A model generated the notes under the pieces. The model did not search any database. It worked only from the letters and a program-made list of their open reading frames with translations, and had not been told where the DNA came from. Position numbers and translations under genes: made by a program. A stretch of DNA of 64,000 bases from Parapristionchus giblindavisi (lineage: Eukaryota; Nematoda; Chromadorea; Rhabditida; Diplogasteridae): the NCBI GenBank assembly GCA_943737045.1, contig CALSFV010000393.1:124001-188000 (forward strand), written 5' to 3'. Positions within the stretch are counted from its first letter, which is position 1. The number at the start of each line of letters is the position of its first letter. Shown one piece after another: positions 21,001 to 31,697 of this stretch.

Positions 21001-24000
21001 TTTTAAAATTAATTTTGCCAAAATGGTGAAATTGACGTTTTTTCTCTTTGATGTTCTAACAATTTTCATTTCATACTTGTTCGTTTTAATTCATGTCACC
21101 ATTCAATATTTTATTACATAGAGTATGAGTAGACTTGGAGCAGCCGAGACGTTTTTCTGTTTTATGTTCTAACAGCTGCTCCACGAAGTCTACTCATACT
21201 TTAAGTAATAAAATATTGAATGGTGACATGAATTAAAACGAACAAGTATGAAATGAAAATTGTTAGAACATAAAAGAGAAAAACGTCAATTTCACCATTT
21301 TGGCAAAATCATTTTAAAATTTTTCCTTTTGTCATATCTCACCAAGTAATTGTTCAAATAACGATATATGGTAGTATTGTCACCTATAAAAAACTGGGAA
21401 CGATTTGACAACTTTTAAGCAGTTTATGACGAAAAAAAACTGAAATATGATATAATTGTGTTCAAAACTATCAAATTTCCAAATTAACCGATTAGGAAAC
21501 GTCATTGCGGCGACCAACAATTCACGTTCGTCGTTACAAAACGGATTCGATCATAATTTATGTATTTAAAAAAATATGAATTTTAAACTGAAGGTGTAAT
21601 ATAATATGTAGAAGATATTGAGCCAATAAAAAAATTACCTGGGCTATGGGAAAATAGTGAGAATTAATTTTTTTTAGTAAAAAATTTATTCACATTTCCT
21701 GCCTTCGTTGACCGTTGATCAAAAAACTCTCCTTGACAAAAGTTTCTTAGAATTACCCAAGGAGTCGATTGCACCCACTCCCGAATCGATTGGATTCGAG
21801 AAACCTTTTAGGAAACGTCGCCAAATCGTTGTGTGATCACCACCTGAAGCGAATTTTCAATTGCGGGGAATTTCCAAGTACCAGTGAACTTCACTCATGG
21901 AGCCTGTAATTATCATATACAAAAGAGAAAAATTCATTTTTCGTCGATACCAAGAAAAAACAGTTGTTCTCGGTTCTCTCAGTGCGATTTATGAGAGACT
22001 ATCTGACTCACAAGGGAAGTATGGTTGGCCGGTCCCGGACTTCGGGATGGGACATATACCATTCGATAGGTATCCGAAAAAGAAGACTTTTCATGTTGAC
22101 CATTTTGGCAGAATGCCCGTGGGCGCAGAGTTATTTGAATATTTATACGGATTTTCGCACTACAATGAAACACAGTCTCTGTGAGATCGAAAGCAAGCAG
22201 GGCGGAATAAGAGTGGTAAACAACACAAGCAATGGTAAACATGAATTTATTTATTTTTATTTTCACTTATAAGAGGAACTCTGCGCCCAGGGGCATTCTG
22301 CCAAAATGGTCAACATGAAAAGTCTTCTTTTTCGGATACCTATCGAATGGTATATGTCCCATCCCGAAGTCCGGGACCGGCCAACCGCTTTACGGGCCCG
22401 CAATGATTTTACAGAGCATTTTGGGCCCGCAATGCGTGTGCGTTATTGCCAACCCTACGCAGTGGAACGCATCAAAAGGTGTTCTTTAAAACCGAACATC
22501 ACCTCCATCAAACCTATATTTATTCATTTGTTGCGTGTCATCAACAGATTGTGAATTCTTTTATTTCAATTGGAAGATATGTGTCACGCACATAGGTGGG
22601 CACGCTGGGGGAAAGGCTGTACGCAAACCTGGAAATTGTAATGCAAGGCTATGCGCATGGCAAATTTTTTGCAGATATGACTGGAAATTTTCCAATTTTT
22701 GCGAGGCAAAGCTATGCGCAAGGCCCCGCAAGAGAAGGCTAGGCTGTGCGCAAAAAGAATTTGTTTTCACGCGCCCATCTATGGTCACGCAAGTGCGTTG
22801 TCACTCACACACCATTGGTAGTCAGTACAGCAGGCTACCGCGCCATGGAAAAAGTGTAGTTTTTTTTACACATCGAGGTATTCATTTTTAGGATCTGTTC
22901 TACTTTACGGGCCCCATGGAACTATCCCATGAATCGGAAATAATTTGTTTTTTTTCTGTATACTATATGTATTTTCATTGCATTTTGATAGTAACAACTC
23001 AATTACTTATTAGAGGTTATCGTATAATAAAGGAGATAACGGCTAATTGATAGAGAGAGGTATGCTATACATTTCTACATTTGAACCTCACATTACATCT
23101 TCAATCTCTCGATTACATGGTAAATGATGATATGGGTGTATAAACTTACTCATTCTGGCTATTACTGGCACAGAGTAGTGAATGAAGTTATGAAAATCTT
23201 ACAATTAGAGAGCTTGCGTTTCCTGAATTTTCTACTCGTATGTTAACGGTAAAATTTTATGGGACCGGTAAACTTTCATGGGACCCGTAAAGTTTTATGG
23301 GACCGGTAAAGTTTTATGGGGACCGGTAACATTTCTTGGGACCGGTGAACTTCCACGGGACCGGTAAACTTCCACGGGACCGGTAAACTTTCATGGGACC
23401 CGTAAAGTTTTATGGGACCGGTAAAGTTTTATGGGGACCGGTAAAATTTCTTGGGACCGGTGAACTTCCACGGGACCGGTAAACTTTCATGGGACCCGTA
23501 AACTTTCTTGGGACCGGTAAACTTCCATGGGACCCGTAAAGTAGGACAGAGCCCATTTTTACACGTTTTCATGTGTTGAAAAGTACAAAGTCGTTTTTGT
23601 TAGGTGCAAAATGCATTGCTTGCATGTTTGCCTGACAATGAGTGCACTACTTCAAGTGGGAATGATAAGTAGAATACTAGTTTTTGAAATGCCAGAGTGT
23701 GGCAATTTTGATTAATATATTTATTATAATATAAATTTTTTGACATATGTAAATTTTCATTTGTCTTAGCATTTGCCAATATAAATGACATGGCATTTAT
23801 CACAATACCGTACAGCCCGGTCGTATTTTGTACACATTCTGCGCTGCGCTCCGCAGCGGGGCGCATTTGGACGCATCACTTATTTCCTTTGCGTATGAAT
23901 ATTTTTGAATTCTCAAAGTCTTAAGCATGAGTTTCCGTGATATAAAGTTCTTTTGATGACTAAAGAAGCCGAAACAAAATTTTTATTTATGAGAAAAAAC

Positions 24001-25499
24001 AATTAAAAGGCAAATCACACTGGTCAAAAAATGATGGGTACTGTAAATTCTCAAAAATATCTTTCGGCGATCGTGCGATCGATACGCAATCTTACTTTGA
24101 GAATTAAAAAAAATATTCATACCCAAAGGAAATAAGTGATGCGTCCAAATGCGCCCCGCAGCGGAGCGCAGCGCAGAATGTGTACAAAACACGACCGGGC
24201 TGTACTGTAGTATTTGTTCAACTTTCTATTCTTTCTCGCACCGATCGAGAAATAAACACAAATAAATAATTAAATAAATTCAGCGATATTAAGTCTCCAA
24301 ACACGGCCACTGCAGAAGGTCGTTTCGACAGCGCTCACGATTCTCAGAAATTCGAAGCTGCTTATGGAGCAATGCGGATTATCTCCCAAGTTCTCAATAG
24401 TGAATCTGATGCCAACAAGAAAGATCTTTACGAAACAAAAATGGTTTGTTATATTGTTTAATCTGCTGTTATTTAAAGATGCAAGCTGAGAAATGGAAGT
24501 ATTCTTAAAGATATCAGAAAGATCATGTAAACGTATTATTATTATGCATAATATAATGTATTATTTAGTTATCAGCCATCTCCTTGTGGCCTCATCTTTC
24601 ATATATCGTAACGAATTATACGTGAGTTGATATATATTATTTCTTGTTTTGCATAGTTCAGAAACTCTTTTAAATATCAAATCAGAACGGCGAACATCAG
24701 ACGGGTTAGGTGTGAGAAAGAGGAGAGATAATCGAGAGTTAGGCGAGAGAATATAGGCGCGTCTCGGTATTTATACCTAGACTTTCTCATTTTCTGCAAG
24801 TACATTTTATACGAATGACTAAAACCGCTTAGTTGAGCTCTTAAAGAAGGGGATCCACGAGTTTTTTCGTGACTAAACTGGCCAGACAGAAATATAGATC
24901 ACATTTCCCTGTATCCAAAAACCATTTTCTCTAAAATTATAGGTACCCTGGAATACCGTAATCCGAGCTCAAAGCTCGTTATTACCCCAAGATGTCCTCA
25001 GGGAACGCGCGCAATTTCAAATATGAAAGACAAATGCATTGAAAATTGCAAACGGGAATCGAACCCGCGTGGCGCGGTTGCAAGCGCCGACTGCTAACCA
25101 CTGAGCCACACGCTCTATGCGTTCCATCTCTCAATTCTAATGGAGAATATAGCGCCACTTCCTATCTCCCACGTTAGCCATGACAATAGTGCACCCTAAA
25201 TCTCCTGGTTCCCCTTCTTTAAAACCTAAACAGTAAAGATCTTATTTTAATTAACTTTATTTTAATTAACTATTATAATTAATTATTTTAAAGGCCACAT
25301 CAGTCAAAAAGTATATTCTCCACATCATTTTAGTTGGTTCTGTGGCAAATTGTTACTGAGTGGTTCATAAGTCCCGAAAATAAAAGAAAAATTTTTCCCG
25401 ACATTTCACCGATTCGCCTTGGCGACTTACATCCTTCACAAGACTATTTAACAGATATTCCCAAACCCATCCCCGAAGCGTTCATTTGAAGGAATAAAA

Positions 25500-25544
<45 letters not shown>

Positions 25545-28500
25545 AAAGGCGAGAAAGTACGTACAACTGGGTGAATTTTCGCTGTTGTTCCATGGCCAAT
25601 TTTCAACAACACTTGTTAAGGTGAAAATCAAGTTAACCCGAATTCTAGATTTAAAAATTCCAAAAAAATTAATAATACTAAAAGCGGTGTTTAAGACCGG
25701 TGCCAGAGCTGATTCGGATACTCCATCAACATGACCGTGTAGGCACACTAGCATTTACGCTGTGGACGATCAATAATGTTTATTCGTCAATTGCGGATCA
25801 ACCGATTAAAGGGTAAGCGGGATTCTTATTATTCTTATTCTTTATTCCGTCAAGTAATACGGAACAAAGGCAAACCCTTACCCTTATTAAAGGGAGCGTA
25901 ACCTCACTCAATGGTCTCTTCGTCGCGCAATGATCTCTCGTTGTTAGAGAACAGAAAAATAGTGTGCACAGTGAAGAGACCATTGAGTGAGGTCATTCTC
26001 CCTTTAAAAGAACGACATAAAGAGGTTGATGGATGGCCCTCGCTAACAATAAGGTAGCGACGGCCATCCATCAACTATCGGTGAAGGGTTTGGGTATAGT
26101 GGCAGTTTAGGAGCTACGAGCGAATCTTGGAAAAAGGGATACTTATATCTGTTTCATCAATTCATTCGTTATACTTATTGTCCACTGACAATGAACAAAA
26201 GATTTCTAGCAATTAATTATTACGCATAAGAAAGGTTATAATAAGAAGGTTGCCAAAAACAAAAATGGTAAATTTGCCCCATCATTAATGAATATTTTTG
26301 CGCTCTCTCATTTTTCCTATGTTTTCTCTGCCAGATGAGAGAGTACAAGAGAGCGTGCAAAAATGAAAGTGCAAATTTGCCATTTTGATTTTTGGCTGCC
26401 ATGGCAACTATTCTATTCTAACCTTTCTTATATCGAGAAGGGACGAATTCAAATGATTATCAATTATTTAATTTTAGGCTCCCCTCCTTGTATTCTACCA
26501 TTCCTACTTTCGAATACATCCTTGCGAATACTTCGCATCCTTCTGTACGATCAATCGTTTTACGTCTTCTGAATCTTGCAAAGATCGATAATCATAATAT
26601 GTAGAGGATTGTTTCTTGTGTTTAAAATACGTTAAAATGTTAATAAAGATTTAACTAATAACCTGTGATAAACGCAAATAATAAATAAGATATGAAACAA
26701 AAAATAATAATATAAGCTGTACCTATTTGGTTGGTCTAATATTAAGTAAGACTTTGCTTTGACAGATATATAATACAGACATTTATCTTCTTTGTAACTC
26801 CAATAATATTAAGCATTCTTCTATTTTTTCATTGCATATGTTAAATTGGCACTTCAGTACACAATATTCCGTGAATATGTATGAAATTATCAAAAAAAAA
26901 TGAGTCGAGTGTAGAGATTGTAAGTGTCTCACGTCAGAGGAGCGCGCAAAGGACGATGGAGGCTGAAGGACTCGAACCAACGACCTTCCGCTTGCAAGTC
27001 GGCTGCTCTACCACTGAGCTAAGCCCCCGGACTCCGCTGTCCTCTACTCCTTCGCTATGGGCCGAGGCAATGCATCCGTTACACGAGGTGTATCACGGAA
27101 AGATGGGAATTTTTAAAAGCTTGTCAACAAATTTGAGCTAATGAGAAGAAATAATGTAAAAAAGGCAGTTCGAAATAGAATTGTAGATATACTCCCAAAA
27201 AATTCACTTAGTGAATAATCTCTTTGCACTTCACTAAGGGAAATATTCACTAAGGCAACATAATTCCTTTACAGTTAAGTGAATTATTCACTTCGTCACA
27301 TTGGGAAATATTGACTAGGGTTGTCCGTTCGGAAAACGAAACGCATTCGAAAGTCACGTTTTTTTCTTCAGGTTGTCACTCTCTTTCTGGAACGACGTGA
27401 CTTTTGATACGGAATCAATTCGGAAAGTTAATTATTTGCCTCTCGTTCCGGAATAGATGCAAATTGGCTCCTTTGTTGCGAAGAGGGTAGGAAAAGCGGG
27501 AGAAAAGAAGGGGATGAGTGTGAATCATATTTTAAATATCAGAATTGGATGCTGCTTCTCCCGCCGCAGAATGGGTCCCCGGTAAACGTATTATTATTAT
27601 GCATAATATAATGTATTATTTAGTTATCAGCCATCTCCTTGTGGCCTCATCTTTCATATATCGTAACGAATTATACGTGAGTTGATATATATTATTTCTT
27701 GTTTTGCATAGTTCAGAAACTCTTTTAAATATCAAATCAGAACGGCGAACATCAGACGGGTTAGGTGTGAGAAAGAGGAGAGATAATCGAGAGTTAGGCG
27801 AGAGAATATAGGCGCGTCTCGGTATTTATACCTAGACTTTCTCATTTTCTGCAAGTACATTTTATACGAATGACTAAAACCGCTTAGTTGAGCTCTTAAA
27901 GAAGGGGATCCACGAGTTTTTTCGTGACTAAACTGGCCAGACAGAAATATAGATCACATTTCCCTGTATCCAAAAACCATTTTCTCTAAAATTATAGGTA
28001 CCCTGGAATACCGTAATCCGAGCTCAAAGCTCGTTATTACCCCAAGATGTCCTCAGGGAACGCGCGCAATTTCAAATATGAAAGACAAATGCATTGAAAA
28101 TTGCAAACGGGAATCGAACCCGCGTGGCGCGGTTGCAAGCGCCGACTGCTAACCACTGAGCCACACGCTCTATGCGTTCCATCTCTCAATTCTAATGGAG
28201 AATATAGCGCCACTTCCTATCTCCCACGTTAGCCATGACAATAGTGCACCCTAAATCTCCTGGTTCCCCTTCTTTAAAACCTAAACAGTAAAGATCTTAT
28301 TTTAATTAACTTTATTTTAATTAACTATTATAATTAATTATTTTAAAGGCCACATCAGTCAAAAAGTATATTCTCCACATCATTTTAGTTGGTTCTGTGG
28401 CAAATTGTTACTGAGTGGTTCATAAGTCCCGAAAATAAAAGAAAAATTTTTCCCGACATTTCACCGATTCGCCTTGGCGACTTACATCCTTCACAAGACT

Positions 28501-28554
28501 ATTTAACAGATATTCCCAAACCCATCCCCGAAGCGTTCATTTGAAGGAATAAAA

Positions 28555-28602
<48 letters not shown>

Positions 28603-30862
28603 AAAGGCGAGAAAGTACGTACAACTGGGTGAATTTTCGCTGTTGTTCCATGGCCAATTTTCAACAACACTTGTTAAGGTGAAAATCAAGTTAACCCGAA
28701 TTCTAGATTTAAAAATTCCAAAAAAATTAATAATACTAAAAGCGGTGTTTAAGACCGGTGCCAGAGCTGATTCGGATACTCCATCAACATGACCGTGTAG
28801 GCACACTAGCATTTACGCTGTGGACGATCAATAATGTTTATTCGTCAATTGCGGATCAACCGATTAAAGGGTAAGCGGGATTCTTATTATTCTTATTCTT
28901 TATTCCGTCAAGTAATACGGAACAAAGGCAAACCCTTACCCTTATTAAAGGGAGCGTAACCTCACTCAATGGTCTCTTCGTCGCGCAATGATCTCTCGTT
29001 GTTAGAGAACAGAAAAATAGTGTGCACAGTGAAGAGACCATTGAGTGAGGTCATTCTCCCTTTAAAAGAACGACATAAAGAGGTTGATGGATGGCCCTCG
29101 CTAACAATAAGGTAGCGACGGCCATCCATCAACTATCGGTGAAGGGTTTGGGTATAGTGGCAGTTTAGGAGCTACGAGCGAATCTTGGAAAAAGGGATAC
29201 TTATATCTGTTTCATCAATTCATTCGTTATACTTATTGTCCACTGACAATGAACAAAAGATTTCTAGCAATTAATTATTACGCATAAGAAAGGTTATAAT
29301 AAGAAGGTTGCCAAAAACAAAAATGGTAAATTTGCCCCATCATTAATGAATATTTTTGCGCTCTCTCATTTTTCCTATGTTTTCTCTGCCAGATGAGAGA
29401 GTACAAGAGAGCGTGCAAAAATGAAAGTGCAAATTTGCCATTTTGATTTTTGGCTGCCATGGCAACTATTCTATTCTAACCTTTCTTATATCGAGAAGGG
29501 ACGAATTCAAATGATTATCAATTATTTAATTTTAGGCTCCCCTCCTTGTATTCTACCATTCCTACTTTCGAATACATCCTTGCGAATACTTCGCATCCTT
29601 CTGTACGATCAATCGTTTTACGTCTTCTGAATCTTGCAAAGATCGATAATCATAATATGTAGAGGATTGTTTCTTGTGTTTAAAATACGTTAAAATGTTA
29701 ATAAAGATTTAACTAATAACCTGTGATAAACGCAAATAATAAATAAGATATGAAACAAAAAATAATAATATAAGCTGTACCTATTTGGTTGGTCTAATAT
29801 TAAGTAAGACTTTGCTTTGACAGATATATAATACAGACATTTATCTTCTTTGTAACTCCAATAATATTAAGCATTCTTCTATTTTTTCATTGCATATGTT
29901 AAATTGGCACTTCAGTACACAATATTCCGTGAATATGTATGAAATTATCAAAAAAAAATGAGTCGAGTGTAGAGATTGTAAGTGTCTCACGTCAGAGGAG
30001 CGCGCAAAGGACGATGGAGGCTGAAGGACTCGAACCAACGACCTTCCGCTTGCAAGTCGGCTGCTCTACCACTGAGCTAAGCCCCCGGACTCCGCTGTCC
30101 TCTACTCCTTCGCTATGGGCCGAGGCAATGCATCCGTTACACGAGGTGTATCACGGAAAGATGGGAATTTTTAAAAGCTTGTCAACAAATTTGAGCTAAT
30201 GAGAAGAAATAATGTAAAAAAGGCAGTTCGAAATAGAATTGTAGATATACTCCCAAAAAATTCACTTAGTGAATAATCTCTTTGCACTTCACTAAGGGAA
30301 ATATTCACTAAGGCAACATAATTCCTTTACAGTTAAGTGAATTATTCACTTCGTCACATTGGGAAATATTGACTAGGGTTGTCCGTTCGGAAAACGAAAC
30401 GCATTCGAAAGTCACGTTTTTTTCTTCAGGTTGTCACTCTCTTTCTGGAACGACGTGACTTTTGATACGGAATCAATTCGGAAAGTTAATTATTTGCCTC
30501 TCGTTCCGGAATAGATGCAAATTGGCTCCTTTGTTGCGAAGAGGGTAGGAAAAGCGGGAGAAAAGAAGGGGATGAGTGTGAATCATATTTTAAATATCAG
30601 AATTGGATGCTGCTTCTCCCGCCGCAGAATGGGTCCCCGGTTTCGGATGTAGGAAATTTACGATCGCTATAGCTTCGAGAACATCTGGGAGAAGACGATA
30701 GTGTCCTGGGTCCGCGCCACGCACCGCCGCGCATTCGTTATGGATCATAACTTATGGTATAACATAACGATCTCACAAGCACAGGTATGCTCCATGTTTC
30801 CGCCTGGTTTAGTCGCAGTAGAGTCCGGGAGATGGACGGACATAGTCAATCATAGTTTCTGA
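9056..30862 (+). CDS. ZYG-11/ZER-1 family protein, complete 16-exon copy A (716 aa)
   Basis: Exons: 9056-9271, 9580-9673, 9721-9830, 9919-10002, 10288-10499, 11732-11898, 12361-12524, 13700-13830, 13970-14081, 18613-18722, 19048-19159, 19206-19290, 19486-19583, 20018-20103, 24284-24443, 30653-30862. All phases agree; total 2151 nt ending TGA. The family consists of substrate receptors of CUL2 ubiquitin ligases that read N-terminal glycine degrons. Residues 1-72 resemble the CUL2-binding N-terminus (SLFKITTSRLARLL, LPANVSNAIVKQMD). Residues about 100-295 are leucine-rich repeats (LPGLRQLDIAGCEKVSDISP, LEILSLRGL, LEFIDLSDCTL). The rest is helical ARM-like (RMATSLWTILLK, VLRLLDNITYHDPSTHTQ). Length fits ZYG11 proteins (about 740-800 aa). 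Introns 5, 7, 9, 14 and 15 are filled with mobile elements. Assignment to ZYG-11 versus ZER-1 is open. Confidence 0.85.
11065..11397. mobile_element. 333-bp fold-back element with 5-bp target duplication, tRNA-like inside
   Basis: Ends CACGGCGGTTCAATGA and ATCATTGAGCCGCCGTG are inverted repeats. GCCTG flanks both sides (11060-11064, 11398-11402). The right arm has the uninterrupted site (CACGGTGTCTGGCTAATG, read on the - strand near 52300). The CAC... ends and 5-bp duplication resemble Transib-type elements (inference). Confidence 0.75.
11148..11221 (-). other. tRNA-like module in the CACGGCGG element
   Basis: On the - strand: A-box-like TGGCTTAGTGGATAGAGC and B-box GGTTCGAATCC, 74 nt. The acceptor ends (TGCCGAGA versus CCAGTGCA) do not pair, so it is a tRNA-derived pol III promoter module, not a tRNA. 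A second copy lies at 13299-13372 (+). Confidence 0.7.
11471..11552 (+). other. tRNA-like module
   Basis: A-box-like GGTAACGCAGTGGGTAAAGA and degenerate B-box AGTTCGATGCC; the folds are weak. A matching copy lies on the other arm at 52152-52233 (-). Confidence 0.5.
12587..12765. mobile_element. Old relative of the 208-bp CTCTGGTA MITE
   Basis: Shares GAACATTTGACAAAATGCAT and flanking AGTAGACT/AGTCTACTT palindromic motifs with the 208-bp MITE at 42532 but is diverged. Present in both arms (about 47410-47570), so it predates the duplication. Confidence 0.55.
13133..13455. mobile_element. Second CACGGCGG fold-back element (323 bp), opposite orientation
   Basis: Starts CACGGCGGCTCAATGA and ends TTGAACCGCCGTG. 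Flanks are TGCCT and TACCT, a 5-bp duplication with one change. The right arm has the empty site (GATTTGCCTTTTAATTG near 47171). Includes the tRNA-like module at 13299-13372. Confidence 0.75.
13299..13372 (+). other. tRNA-like module, second CACGGCGG copy
   Basis: Same A-box and B-box as the module at 11148-11221, in the opposite orientation relative to the window. Confidence 0.7.
13831..13922. repeat. Short ATT-rich microsatellite in intron 8 of copy A
   Basis: TAAT repeats, then interrupted ATT/ACT triplets, about 90 bp. The homologous site in the right arm is expanded to about 1.4 kb. Confidence 0.9.
14220..15877. mobile_element. 1.66-kb palindromic TTAA element (family B)
   Basis: TTAA at 14216-14219 and 15878-15881. 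Ends GAGAGATGGCCGTTAAGACT and, inverted, GAGGCCTGTTCCCTAAGACT. Inverted arms carry CCACCCCCGGACACGT and CTAACACCCAAGTATGG-type sequence. The centre is a minisatellite (14390-14990) inverted on itself. No transposase. TTAA targeting suggests piggyBac-type mobilisation (inference). The right arm has the empty site (44944-44947). Confidence 0.85.
14390..14990. repeat. Inverted minisatellite at the centre of the family B element
   Basis: Units of about 30 bp containing AAAAGGACGTTTCAGAAATT repeat on the left half and appear inverted on the right half. They create spurious repetitive ORFs (SEKDVSEI-like) that I do not regard as genes. Confidence 0.8.
16349..16376 (+). other. tRNA B-box/T-arm module in element A (left arm)
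   Basis: GCAGGTTCGAATCCGGGTCC gives a B-box, but a full cloverleaf is not visible. The inverse copy is at 17976-18007. Confidence 0.45.
17976..18007 (-). other. tRNA B-box/T-arm module in element A (right arm)
   Basis: Inverse copy of the module at 16349-16376. Confidence 0.45.
19591..19791. mobile_element. 201-bp TA-flanked MITE in intron 13 of copy A
   Basis: Starts TTGTCCGTATAAAATGTACT and ends with the inverse (ATTTTATACGGTCAA). TA on both sides. The right arm reads GTATGTATGAGAATTGCC without it. A relative sits at 53415-53692 in intron 3 of copy B. Confidence 0.8.
20270..21957. mobile_element. Palindromic element C in intron 14 of copy A
   Basis: Long inverted repeats: TGGTATCAACGAAAAATGGA at the left and its inverse at the right, with the centre near 21150. 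The right arm has the same element (about 37512-43350), heavily invaded by other elements. It predates the arm duplication. Target duplication not determined. Confidence 0.7.
21990..22410. repeat. Short inverted repeat D
   Basis: GGTTGGCCGGTCCCGGACTT and its inverse enclose a loop. A truncated copy fused to a CAGTACAGCC end occurs in the right arm (37404-37480). Confidence 0.6.
22590..22800. repeat. Dispersed repeat with AGGCTATGCGCA motif, copy 1
   Basis: Contains GGGCACGCTGGGGGAAAGGC and AAGGCTATGCGCATGG. A second copy is in an intron of the SLBP-like gene (62005-62170). No coding or tRNA feature recognised. Confidence 0.65.
23243..23545. repeat. Minisatellite of about 20-bp GGGACCGGTAAA units
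   Basis: About 15 units such as GGGACCGGTAAACTTTCATG. Several consecutive units repeat as a block (about 116 bp), showing higher-order duplication. Present only in the left arm. Confidence 0.85.
23808..24207. mobile_element. CAGTACAGCCCGG-family palindromic element (400 bp)
   Basis: TA flanks (23806-23807, 24208-24209), ends CCGTACAGCCCGGTCGT and inverse, shortened middle. Located just upstream of exon 15 of copy A. Confidence 0.8.
24845..25218. mobile_element. 374-bp TTAA element with tRNA-like module
   Basis: TTAA at 24841-24844 and 25219-25222. Ends AGAAGGGGATCC and, inverted, AGAAGGGGAACC. The right arm has the empty site (GAGCTCTTAAAACATAGACC, read on the - strand near 34445). Also present in unit 2 at 27900-28273. 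Confidence 0.85.
25047..25115 (-). other. tRNA-like module in 374-bp TTAA element (copy in unit 2 at 28102-28170)
   Basis: On the - strand: A-box TGGCTCAGTGGTTAGCAGTC and B-box GGTTCGATTCC in an intact T-arm (GCGGG/CCCGT). Anticodon region GGCGCTTGCAACCGCGCC. The acceptor ends do not pair. Confidence 0.65.
25500..25541. repeat. (ATT)n microsatellite, 14 triplets (15 in unit 2)
   Basis: This run is the only difference I see between the two tandem units. Confidence 0.85.
25891..26003. mobile_element. 113-bp TTAA MITE (unit 1; unit 2 copy at 28949-29061)
   Basis: TTAA on both sides, ends AGGGAGCGTAACCTCACTCA and inverse. The inverted counterpart in the right arm is 33387-33501. Same family as the arm-specific copy at 32508-32620. 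Confidence 0.85.
26957..27028 (-). tRNA. tRNA-Ala(TGC)-like gene, copy 1 (degenerate)
   Basis: 72 nt. Acceptor GGGGGCT pairs with AGCCTCC over seven positions, including G3:U70, the alanine identity pair. D-arm GCTCAGTGGTAGAGC. Loop CTTGCAA with anticodon TGC. B-box GGTTCGAGTCC. The T-stem (GTTGG/CCTTC) has two mismatches and the anticodon stem is imperfect, so it is likely a tRNA-Ala-derived pseudogene within the repeat unit. Confidence 0.6.
27583..30640. repeat. 3.06-kb tandem duplication, unit 2
   Basis: Second copy of the unit. It ends directly before the acceptor of exon 16 of copy A. The junction shares GTAAACG microhomology. Confidence 0.9.
30015..30086 (-). tRNA. tRNA-Ala(TGC)-like gene, copy 2
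   Basis: Same sequence as the 26957 copy, in the second tandem unit. Same defects. Confidence 0.6.
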
Positions 30863-30878
30863 ACATCTTCCTGCACAT

Positions 30879-31398
30879 CAGGGCTGGGATTTTTTGATTT
30901 TGATTTTTTGAATTTTTTGACCATTTCAAAAAATTCAAAATCAAAAAAGTTTTTTGAATTTTTCTCAAAAAATCAAAAAAATTAAATGTAAAAAAAGTGC
31001 CGTTAAAATAACAAAAAGCGAAACATTTGTGGAAAATTGTGACAACATTTGAAAAAAACTAAGCTAAATTCCCATTTTTTATCATTTTTCACGGCCTTGA
31101 TGAAGCGGATTCTATGGGTTTTAGTATGGATTAGTGTTCCCAATGCATTGACGTAGAATTTTTAAAAATTGAAAAAATATTATATGATGTTTTCATGTTT
31201 CAGAATTTGTTAATTGCGCAATTGAACGTTTTAGCCACTTTTCAGGCAAAAATGATGTGTCTGAATTGCTTAGTATCTTTTTAAACGAAGTAAAAAACTT
31301 TTTCAAAAAAATTTTGAATTCAAAAATTTTTTGAGCCATTTTTTGAATTTTTTGATCAAAAAATTTTTTGAAATTATTTTCAAAAAATCCCAGCCCTG
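30879..31398. mobile_element. 520-bp hAT-type MITE in the palindrome spacer
   Basis: Terminal inverted repeats CAGGGCTGGGATTTTTTGA and inverse. An 8-bp duplication CTGCACAT lies at 30871-30878 and 31399-31406. The internal part is rich in AAAAAATTC palindromes. An 8-bp duplication and CAGGG ends are typical of hAT elements. It starts 16 nt after the stop of copy A. Confidence 0.88.
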
Positions 31399-31406
31399 CT
31401 GCACAT

Positions 31407-31697
31407 ACGGGAGGTATTGGAGCGTGTTGTGAAGGGATAGAAGGAATAGAAAGGAAAAGAACGCGGCCGAGAAGCTTCGTCCCCTTTCACACATAGTGAA
31501 TATTAGGGTTAACGAAAGGAAAACGGAATTCGAAATTTTCGTTTGGAGGGGAAGATTTGTATTAATTCCGTAACGAGCGAGTGAAATATGATTTTTCCGG
31601 AATGAGAGTGATTTGATAGCTTTCCGTATTCTTTCCGTATCACTTTCATAAAAAAAAAAAAAAAAAAAAAACTGATCGGTGTATTGTCGAAGTTCGC
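31407..31697. other. Remaining spacer between the arms
   Basis: No exon 16 counterpart for copy B found on the - strand. Contains an A21 run (about 31650) and pieces resembling the CTTTCCGAA-type repeat of the unit end. The ORF 31303-31704 (-) crosses the hAT end and the homopolymer and is not a gene. Confidence 0.5.

Larger units (their letters stand above)
24528..27582. repeat. 3.06-kb tandem duplication, unit 1
   Basis: Unit from GTAAACGTATTATTATTATG to GAATGGGTCCCCGG, repeated immediately as unit 2 (27583-30640). The two look identical except for one ATT triplet. It fills intron 15 of copy A. A single inverted copy is in the right arm (about 31698-36980, with insertions). Confidence 0.9.
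8434..30611. repeat. Left arm of giant inverted duplication
   Basis: Homology to the right arm begins at ACTCCGCAATCTCCTTCCCA (about 8436; inverse near 55890) and ends at ATATCAGAATTGG (about 30610; inverse near 31699). Every shared exon and most introns match in inverse order, interrupted by arm-specific insertions. Coding differences of several percent (in exon 1, for example) show it is not a simple assembly mirror. Confidence 0.9.

Noticed and set aside
26783..27141. Paired ORFs over the tRNA-Ala-like copies, repeated three times
   Set aside because: They are translations of the tRNA-like sequence and its flank; conservation reflects recent duplication.
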